From Rhodococcus sp. 06-235-1A (GTDB taxonomy: Bacteria > Actinomycetota > Actinomycetes > Mycobacteriales > Mycobacteriaceae), in contig NZ_NOYI01000033.1 in the NCBI RefSeq assembly GCF_002258785.1, positions 124,001 through 188,000 on the forward strand: 64,000 nt of DNA, read 5' to 3'. How positions within the stretch are numbered: position 1 is the first letter of the stretch; each line of letters starts with the position of its first letter. The notes beneath the pieces are model-generated. The model was given only the letters and a program-made list of their open reading frames with translations. It did not search any database and was not told where the DNA came from. The position numbers were made by a program, and so were the translations under genes. Shown one piece after another: positions 42,568 to 51,900 of this stretch.

Positions 42568-45500
42568 AGCCCACGGATCTCGACGACATCAAGCGCCGGT
42601 TGCTGGCCGATCGTCTGCGGCGCACCAGGGGCGGTGCCACAGCCGAGGTCGAACACGGCCCTCTCGCCAATCTCGAATCGCCCGAATTCGATTCGCTGAA
42701 AGCACGATTCGGCTCAGTCGACGATGTATGGCCGTTATCTGCGCTACAGCTCGGGTTGGTCTATCAGGTAGGCGTGGATGCGGACGCCACCGAGCTCTAC
42801 ACCGTTCGTACCGTGGTCGAGGTGAACCGGGTTCTGGACGGCGACAGGGTTCGCCGTGCTCTGCAGTCGGTGGTCGACTCCACGGCGGCGTTGCGGACGG
42901 CGTTCGTCACTCCCGATGGTGGTACGCCGGTGCAAGTGGTGCTGTCGACGGCGCAGGCACCGTTGACGGTGGTGGACCTCGGTGGCTGTTCTACGAACGA
43001 GATCGACGAGCAATGGAACCGAGTACTCGCCGACGACCGGCTCCTGTCGTTCGACATCGCTGCGCCTCCACTGTTCCGGGTCACGCTGGTGCACTTGCCC
43101 GACGGTGTCGACCGCCTGCTGACGACCTACTGGTTCGGGTGTTTCGACGGCGGCTCCTCGGCGTTGTTGGTCTCGCGTGTCCTGAAGCAGTACGACGGCG
43201 CGAGCCCGAACCTCGATCACGGCTACCGGGAGTATCTGCGTTGGTTGACCTCTCGCGACCGCGTCGAATCCGAGCAGGCATGGCAACGCTGGTTCGGCGA
43301 TGTCGACACCCCCACACTGGTGGCCGATTCGGGTCAGGGCGGCGACGAGGCTCCTCGGCGCGTCGAACGCAGACTGTCGCGGGCGGTGTCCGGCCGACTG
43401 GATTCGGTTGCGCGCGAGGCCGGTTCGACGCTCTTCACCGTGACGGCTGCCGCGTGGGCGAGCGTGCTGATGCGCGTGACCGGCCGGTCCGACGTGGTAT
43501 TCGGTACGGCAGTTGCCGGGCGACCGATGGAGGTGCCGGGCTCGGAGCGCGCTATCGGTGCGTTCATCAGTACCGTTCCGGTCAGGGTCGCGGCAGGCGG
43601 ATTCGATACAGCCGCTGACATCGCATCGCGGGTGCAGGATCAGCGCCTGGATCTGATGCCGCACGACACGCTCGGCCTGGGCGGGATTCAGAAGGCCATC
43701 GGTGCCGGTGCGCTGTTCGACACCCTGCTGGTGCTGCGCAACGCGGCCGGTCCTGCAGTCGACACCGGTGCTCCGTCGGAGCGGCAGGTGCGTCACATCT
43801 CGACCGTCGACGGCTCGGAGTTCCCGGTGTCGATTGCCGTCGACCCGGGTAGCGAGCTGAACCTGTCGGTGACATACCTGCCGACGTCGGTGGACGACGA
43901 TCGCGCGTGGTACCTGCTCGACTCCTTCGAGAATGCTCTGGAAACCGTTGCCGAGCAATCCGATCTGCCGATATCGCAATGGCCTGCACCGGCGACCGAA
44001 TCGATGAGCATCGCGGACAACGGTTTCGACGGCAGGCTCGAGCGGCTGCGCGATTCCACGATCGCCGAGTTGCTCGCCGAGCGCGCCGCTGCCGTCCCCG
44101 AGACGACCGCGCTGGTGTTCGGGTCCGAACGAGTGACGTTCGCAGACCTGGACGCGCGGGTCGATGCGTGCGCACGGGCACTCCTGCGCCGAGGTGCAGG
44201 TCCGGAACGCATCGTTGCGCTCGCGCTGCCCCGGTCGGTGGAGATGGTGGTGGCGCTGTTCGCGGTACTGCGCACCGGCTCGGCCTATCTGCCCCTCGAA
44301 CTCGACTATCCGAGCGATCGCCTCGACCTGATGTTGGCCGACGCGCGGCCCACGATCCTGGTGACGACCACCGAGACGCAGTCCCGTGGACTGACGACCG
44401 ACGCCACCGAGATGATCGTCGACGATCCCCTTGTGGCTGCCGAATTGGCGGAACGCGTCGAGCCGTCGGAGTTCGACTCGGGTCCGTTCGCCCCCGGAAC
44501 ACCCGGCCGCCTCGAGCACCCGGCCTACGTCATCTACACCTCGGGCTCGACCGGCACACCCAAAGGTGTCGTCACCCCGTATCGGGGCCTGACGAACATG
44601 CAGATCAACCACCGTGACGAGATCTTCGTTCCCACCGTCGCCGCGGCCGGGGGTCGGACGCTGCGGATCGCGCACACCGTTTCGTTCTCCTTCGACATGT
44701 CGTGGGAAGAGTTGTTGTGGCTCGTCGAAGGCCACGAAGTGCATGTCTGCGATGAGGAATTGCGCCGTGACGGTGAAGCATTGGCGCGATACTGCGAGCA
44801 GAACCTGATCGACGTGGTGAACGTGACGCCCACGTACGCCGGGCACCTGCTGGACCTGGGACTGCTGAACGAGCATGACGGACATCGGATTCCGCTGGTG
44901 CTCCTCGGCGGTGAGGCGGTACCCGATGGGTTGTGGCAGCAGCTCGGCGGTGTCGGCTACAACCTCTACGGACCTACCGAGTACACGATCAATGCGCTCG
45001 GTACCGGCGGGCGGCAGAGCGACACCCCGTCGATCGGCGCACCGATCCTCGGTACCCGCGCGTACGTTCTGGATCAGTGGCTGCGTCCCGTCCCCGTGGG
45101 ATCTGTTGGTGAGCTGCACCTGTCGGGTGTGGGTCTGGCCCGCGGTTACCTGCATCGATACGCGCAGACGGCAACCAGTTTCGTCGCCGATCCCTGGTCG
45201 CCGGGCGAGCGGATGTACCGCACCGGCGATCTGGTGCGGATCAGGCCCGACGGCCTGTTCGACTATCTGGGCCGTGCCGACGACCAGGTCAAGATCCGCG
45301 GCTATCGCGTGGAGACCGCGGAAGTCGAGCGGGCAGTGGCGAACTGCGACGCGGTGGCAGGCGCGGTGGTGCGGGCAGTGGAGATCGGAGCGGGTACTCG
45401 GGCGCTCGCTGCGTACGTGGTCCCTCGGGATGCCGCTACGTCCGAGGACCATTCCGCGCTCTTCGGGTCCATTCGGGACCAGCTCGGCACCGTCCTGCCG

Positions 45501-45926
45501 GAGTACATGGTGCCCACGCTGTTCGCTGCGCTGGAACGCGTTCCGATGACGATCAACGGCAAGCTCGATGTACGGGCTCTGCCGGCCGTCGATGCCGCGG
45601 GCGGCGGCACGTTCGTGCCGCCGCGAACACCGGTGGAGACGATGTTGTGCGAGATCGTCGAGACGGTTCTCGGGGTCGGTCGGGTGGGTATCGACGACGA
45701 TTTCTTCGCCCTCGGCGGTGACAGCATCACCTCCCTCGCCGTGGCGTCGCGGGCGCGCAAGGCCTCGATACCGCTGGCACCACGTGAGGTGATGCGCAAG
45801 CGAACAGTGCGGATGTTCGGTGCGGAGCTCGTCTTCGACGAGACTGCCCGGCCTGCAGTCTCCGCCGCAGCGGTCACCGTGGATCTGTCCCAGGACGAGC
45901 TCGACGAATTCGAAAGCAGTATGTGA
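42564..45926 (+). CDS. NRPS 2: C(degenerate)-A-PCP, N5-hydroxyornithine module
   Basis: This 1120-residue single module has a condensation-fold domain (residues ~50-480), an adenylation domain (~510-1010; YTSGSTGTPKG near 658) and a carrier domain (LGGDSI, Ser1054). The pocket residues read D-M-E-N-L-G-L-I-N, with the usual lysine. That equals the code published for N5-hydroxyornithine in coelichelin-type synthetases, and an ornithine N-monooxygenase is encoded at 58517. The condensation motif is unusual: W190-F-G-C-F-D-G replaces H-H-x-x-x-D-G, so the catalytic second histidine is Phe. The surrounding TYW...DGGSS is in register, so this is not a frameshift. The domain may be inactive, or condensation may be done elsewhere. 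Confidence 0.9.
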   Translation: MKPTDLDDIKRRLLADRLRRTRGGATAEVEHGPLANLESPEFDSLKARFGSVDDVWPLSALQLGLVYQVGVDADATELYTVRTVVEVNRVLDGDRVRRALQSVVDSTAALRTAFVTPDGGTPVQVVLSTAQAPLTVVDLGGCSTNEIDEQWNRVLADDRLLSFDIAAPPLFRVTLVHLPDGVDRLLTTYWFGCFDGGSSALLVSRVLKQYDGASPNLDHGYREYLRWLTSRDRVESEQAWQRWFGDVDTPTLVADSGQGGDEAPRRVERRLSRAVSGRLDSVAREAGSTLFTVTAAAWASVLMRVTGRSDVVFGTAVAGRPMEVPGSERAIGAFISTVPVRVAAGGFDTAADIASRVQDQRLDLMPHDTLGLGGIQKAIGAGALFDTLLVLRNAAGPAVDTGAPSERQVRHISTVDGSEFPVSIAVDPGSELNLSVTYLPTSVDDDRAWYLLDSFENALETVAEQSDLPISQWPAPATESMSIADNGFDGRLERLRDSTIAELLAERAAAVPETTALVFGSERVTFADLDARVDACARALLRRGAGPERIVALALPRSVEMVVALFAVLRTGSAYLPLELDYPSDRLDLMLADARPTILVTTTETQSRGLTTDATEMIVDDPLVAAELAERVEPSEFDSGPFAPGTPGRLEHPAYVIYTSGSTGTPKGVVTPYRGLTNMQINHRDEIFVPTVAAAGGRTLRIAHTVSFSFDMSWEELLWLVEGHEVHVCDEELRRDGEALARYCEQNLIDVVNVTPTYAGHLLDLGLLNEHDGHRIPLVLLGGEAVPDGLWQQLGGVGYNLYGPTEYTINALGTGGRQSDTPSIGAPILGTRAYVLDQWLRPVPVGSVGELHLSGVGLARGYLHRYAQTATSFVADPWSPGERMYRTGDLVRIRPDGLFDYLGRADDQVKIRGYRVETAEVERAVANCDAVAGAVVRAVEIGAGTRALAAYVVPRDAATSEDHSALFGSIRDQLGTVLPEYMVPTLFAALERVPMTINGKLDVRALPAVDAAGGGTFVPPRTPVETMLCEIVETVLGVGRVGIDDDFFALGGDSITSLAVASRARKASIPLAPREVMRKRTVRMFGAELVFDETARPAVSAAAVTVDLSQDELDEFESSM

Positions 45927-48900
45927 GTGACCGAGACGACGACCGATACCGCGGCCACTCCGCAATCCAAGATCGCGGCTGTCCTCCCGCTGACGGCGCT
46001 CCAGGTGGGAATGTACCTGCAGTCGAGTCTTGCTGCAGCGACACAGGATCCGTATCTCTCGCAGACAGTGCTCGACCTGTCCGCTCCGGTACGAATCGAT
46101 CGCCTCACTCGAGCTCTCGAGCATCTACTCGAGCGTCACCCGAACATCAAGGCGTTACTGCGCCAGCGTCGCAACGGTGATCTGGTGTGGGTGGTTCCGC
46201 GCGCATCGACACCGGAACCGACACCTGTCGGCGGAAATTGGGACGATCACCTGAGCCGCGACCGGTCCGCCGGATTCGCCTTCTTCGAAGAGCCGTTGAT
46301 CCGCTTCGCGTACTCCACCGATCCTCGCTCGCCGCGGGTGCTGATCACCTACCATCACGCCCTGATGGACGGATGGTCCGAGGCCATCTTCGTTCGTGAG
46401 TTGATCGCCCTCTACACATCGGGGGAGTCGGCTGCACTGGCTCCCGCTCCCGACTTTTCCGACTACCTGGCCTGGACGGCCGGTCAGGATCGTGACGCGG
46501 CACTGGCGCGCTGGTCGGACTATCTCGACGGCTTCGATTCTCCGACACTGATCGCCGACAGCGCACCGTCACAGGAGAATTCGTGCTCCCGTATCGATCT
46601 CGACATCGACGAGGCGCTGGCGCGACGTGTCGCCGACTACGCGCGGAGCCGCGGCGTGACGACGAACGTGGTGGTACAGGTGGCCTGGGCGTCGATGCTG
46701 GCGGCTCGGACCGGAGCAGGCGACGTGGCGTTCGGAATGGCGGCATCCCTGAGGCCGTTCGATCTCGACGGGGCCGAGGCGATGGTCGGTCTGCTGCTCA
46801 ACACCGTGCCCGTGCGGATTCGCTTCGATACCCCGTCATCCGTGGCCGACGTGGTCGATCGCCTGCAGGCAGACCACCTCGACCTGGAGGACCACCGGTT
46901 CCTCGGCCTGGCCGAGATCGCCGGAACCGTCGGCGGCGGTGAACTGTTCGACACGATCGTCGTCTATCAGAACTATCCGGCACTACCCTCCGAAGCAAAC
47001 GCGGCCGTCGACGAGGTCACGGTACTGGGTGCCCACATGAGTTTTCCGATGGCTCTGATCGTCGGGCCCGACCCCGCACTGTGGGCGTTCGTGCTGCACG
47101 ACGACGCAGCCGTCGATCATGGTTCGGCCACGGTGTGCGCCGAGACCTTCGTCGCGATGCTGGACCGGCTGACGAGCCGTCCGGACGTCGATGTGCCGCA
47201 GCTCCTCTCGGCACCCGATGGTCAGGGACACAGCGTCGGGCCGGACCGGCAGGTGTCGACGCTGGAGGCGGCCCTCGCCGACAGGTTCGCCCAGTCGAGC
47301 GAGGACATCGCGCTGGTGGTCGGCCGTGAGACGGTCACCTACACCGAACTGCGGACTCGGGTGGCCGAGGTGTCGAGCCGGCTGCGCAGCCGGGCTATCG
47401 GCACCGAGAGCCGCGTCGCTATCGCTCTCGGCAGGGGCGTCGACATGGTGGCGGCGCTGCTGGCCACCATCGACGTGGGTGCGGTGTTCGTCCCCATCGA
47501 CATTCGCTACCCGCGCGAGCGCATCGACCACGTGCTCGCAGACTCTCGCCACGACATTCTGTTGGTCGACGATGCCACCCCCACAGCGCTGACCGCCCTC
47601 GCGACCGCGACGAGAATCGATTCGAGTTCGGCGACCGGGGCGGAGGAAGGACCCTTCGCACGGACGATCCCGGGCGAGTGCGGGGCCTACCTGGTGTACA
47701 CCTCGGGTTCGACCGGTACGCCCAAGGGCGTGCTGGGAACCAGAAGCGCGCTGGCCAATCGCCTGCACTGGGCGACACAGCGCTGGGGCGGTCCCACGAG
47801 TCGGATTGCCAAGAGCTCGCTGTCGTTCATCGACGGAGCAACCGAACTGCTGACCGGAATTCTCGCGGGCCAGCGCCTGGTCCTGGCGCAGGATCACGAG
47901 TATGCCGATGCGAGTGCCTTGGTCGAGCTCGTCGCGCGATTCGGGGCCGAGCAGATCACCGCCGTCGGGTCGCTCGCCGCAGCATTGGCGACGACCTCGC
48001 CGCAGGAATGCTCTTCGCTGACCAGTTGGATCCTCAGCGGAGAGCCGTTGACCGGCAACACGATCGATGCGATCGGATGCGCCACGCCCGAGGCGTCGGT
48101 GCACAACTCCTACGGTTCCTCCGAGGTGGCGGGCGACGTTGCCGTGCACAGGGTCGCAGGCCACCCGGCCGTCATCGGAACGGCGGTGGACAACACGGTC
48201 CTCGGCGTGCTCGACGAGCAGCTGCGACCGCGGAGAACAGGGATCGGCGGTGAGGTCTACGTCTCGGGGGTGCAGCTCGCCCGCGGATATTTCGGTAGAC
48301 CGGCCGAGACCGCCGCACGGTTCGTCGCAGACCCGGGCGGGGACGGCGGCCGGATGTACCGCACCGGTGACCGCGCCCGCATACTCGACGACGGTGCCCT
48401 CGAATTCCTGGGACGTGCCGACCGGCAGGTCAAGGTCCGGGGCCATCGCGTCGAGCTGGGGGAGATCGAAAACCTCACTGTCGATATCGAATCCGTGGAT
48501 GCGTGCGCAGTGGTCGCGGTGACCGACGACGGGGGCGCAACCATGCTCGTCGCTCACGTGACCCCCGGCGATGTCGATGTCGCCGTGGTGCGCGACGTCC
48601 TGCGGCGCAGGGTGCCCGAGTATCTGGTGCCTGCGTTCTGGGTAGCGATCGACCGCTTACCGAGTACTCCGAACGGCAAGACGGACCTGGTGACTCTGAC
48701 GCAGCTCGGGATTCCCGAGAACGGACCGAGCCGGTCGCGAGCAGCTGCCACCGACGACGAGCGTTGTCTCGTCGACCTGTTCGCCGATGCGACTCGTGCG
48801 GGTGCCGACTCGATCGGGGTCGACGACGACTTCTTCGCCTTGGGCGGCGACAGCATCACCGCCATCACCATGGTTCATCACGCACGGGGTGCCGGATTGG

Positions 48901-51900
48901 TGATCACGACCGCCGACGTCTTCGAGTGCCGCACCGTCGCTGGACTGGTCGAACGAGCAAGACACACCGAAAGAAACAGCGCTGCAGCAGAACTGGAGAG
49001 CACTGCGCCGCTCCTGGACGAGCAGGACCTGACCGAGTTGCGCACACTCGGTATCGATACCGAGCTCGCACGTCCGGCGACTCCGCTGCAGCAAGGGCTG
49101 GCATTCCAGTCGGTCGCAGCAGGAGACGGACTGGAAGAAATCTATGTCATCGCCACCGAGTTCGAGGTACGAGGCGAGCTGCACGTCGGAAAACTCGAGG
49201 ACGCGCTCGACGCACTGTTCGATCGTCACCCGGCTCTGCGCTCGCGTTTTCTCACCTTGAATTCCGGGACCACCGTCGCGGTCCGCGGCACGGAACGAGT
49301 ACACGTGCGCAGGCACGCGGTCGACGATCCGGATTCGCCCTCGGCGCGCGCTCTGATCGACGAGGATCGACGCACCTTCGACATCGAGCACGGCCCCCTC
49401 GTGCGAGTTCTCCTGCTGGACTGCGGAGAACAGCTGCAGCGAGTGGTGCTGACGGTGCATCACCTTCTCGTCGACGGCTGGTCGATGGGGACCGTCGGCA
49501 GCGAGTTGTTCCTGCTCTACCGTGGCCGGGAGCTACCGGCTCCGGCGTCGTTCGACGATTATCTGCGATGGCTGTCGCGGCGAGACGGCTCGTCGATCGA
49601 TGTGTGGCGTCGAGCGCTCGGTGCCGACGTGGTTCCGACCATCCTGGCCCCGACCGCGTCCCCGTCCGAGGAGCGATCCGAGGCCCGAGAAATCGAGATG
49701 CGGTGGAATGTGCAGGACACTGCCCGCCTGACCGCCTCCGCTCGTCGTCGATCGGTGACCGCGAGCGAATTGATCAACGCGGCATGGGCCGTGGTGCTCT
49801 CGGCGTTCACCGATTCCGGATCGGTGGTGTTCGGATCCACGGTGTCGGGACGCCCGACCGACCTGGACTGCGTCGGCAACATGGTGGGGCTGTTCATCAA
49901 CACCATCCCGGTGCGCGTCGACATCGGGCCCGACGCCACCGTGTCGTCGGTTCTCGCGGGACTCCGGAATTTCTCCGTCGCCGTGGCCGCACATCATCAC
50001 GTCGGTCTCGCAGAAGTACAGAAGGTCGTGGGAGGGGGAACGCTGTTCGACACCCTCGTGGTGTTCGAGAACTTCGCTGCCGCCGATACCTCCGGTGTCG
50101 ATACCGAGAACTTCTCGGTCTCGGTCGCCGGGTTCCACACGGTGACGCACTACCCGCTGACGTTGACGGTGTTTCCGGGCGAAGAACTGCGGTTGGTGGT
50201 GGAATATCGAAGCGACGCAGTATCGGTCGAGCGTGCCCGTGCGGTGGCGTCGGCCATGACGGCGGTGCTTCGGACATTTACCGAGGCAGGGGATCCATTC
50301 ATTGCGTCGGTGCCCCTCGTGGACGAGGCAACGGCGCGCCGGTTCACCGGCGAGCAGGCCGGCATCGCACGCAGCTATCCGTCCGCGACGTTGGTCGACC
50401 TCTTTTCCGAACAGGTGGCGCGGCAGCCGAATGCGATCGCCGTTCAGGACGCCGCCACGGCATTGACGTTTGCCGAATTGGACTGCCTGTCCAACAGAAC
50501 CGCACGGTGGCTCATCGGATCAGGCGTGGGTGCCGAGGACCTCGTGGCCGTCGTGGCCCCGCGCACAGTGATCACGATGGCGGCGATCCTCGGCGTGATG
50601 AAGTCCGGGGCCGCATATCTGCCCATCGATCCGAACTGGCCGGCCGACCGCACCAGCCAGATTCTCGACGACGCACGGCCGGTGGTCACCGTCACCACGG
50701 ATTCCGTTGCATCGCTTGCTGCTTCGCCCGCTGATTCGGTAGGAATCACCGATGCCGAACGACGGGCACCGTTGCATCCCGACCACCCCGTGTATTCGAT
50801 CTACACCTCGGGCACGACAGGTGTGCCCAAGGGCGTTCTGGTCCCACACCGGGGCCTGACGAACCTGTACCACTCGCATCGCGAGAACGTGCACGAGCCG
50901 GCTGCCCGACGCGCGGGGAAGTCGACTCTGAACGTGGCGCACGCGTGGTCCATGGCCTTCGATGCGTCCTGGCAGCCACAGCTGTGGCTGTTCGGCGGCC
51001 ACACACTGCATTTGATCGATCCCGAGACAGTTCTCGACCCGGTGGAACTGACTGCACGGTTGACTGCGCTGTCGGCAGACTTCATCGAGATCGTGCCGTC
51101 CTTGCTCGAGCAGATGATGAGATCGGGCTCGATCGACACACTCTCGACGGTCGGGGTCGGAGGGGAAGCGGTGTCTGCCGATCTGTGGAATCGGTTGCGG
51201 AGCAAGAAGACCCTTGCCGCCTACAACTTCTACGGGCCGACCGAAGCGACGGTCGATGCGGTGTACACCTCCACCGAACTGTCGAGTGATCCGGTGATAG
51301 GCCGGCCGGTGACCAACATGCGGGCCTATGTGCTGGACAGAAGTCTCCGACTGCTGCCGCCCGGGGTGTTCGGCGAGCTGTACCTCGCCGGGCCCGGCGT
51401 CGTGCGGGGGTACCGGAATGCGCCGGGGCGCACGGCACATCGATTCGTTGCCGATCCCTTCACGGCAGACGGCACGCGGTTGTACCGGACCGGGGACCTC
51501 GTCGCGTGGACCGACAACGGCACACTGCGGTACGGGGGCCGTTCGGACGATCAGGTGAAAATTCGCGGTCACCGCGTCGAAGTGGGCGAGGTCGAGGTAA
51601 GGCTGCGCGAGTTCGACGCCGTGGCCGACGCGCGGGTGGTGGTGCGAGGAGCCGAGAACGGCAATGCCGTGCTCGCCGGCTATGTGGTGGCAGAACAAGG
51701 ACATTCGCTGGATGCCAATGTCGTTCGTGCCCGCCTGCGCGGTCTGCTGCCGTCGTACATGGTGCCGGCGTCGCTCACCGTGCTCGATGCGTTTCCCGTC
51801 CTGCCGAACGGAAAGCTCGATGCTTCTGCGTTGCCCGAACCCGAGCTCGCGACGCGCTCCGGTCGTCCCCCGAACACCGATGCGGAGCGGCAGATCGCCG

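Noticed and set aside
42744..46124. Very long antisense open frame (over 1100 codons) opposite NRPS 2
   Set aside because: It is a product of high third-position GC. The encoded sequence is basic, His/Arg-rich and shows no domain, while the sense strand is a textbook NRPS module.
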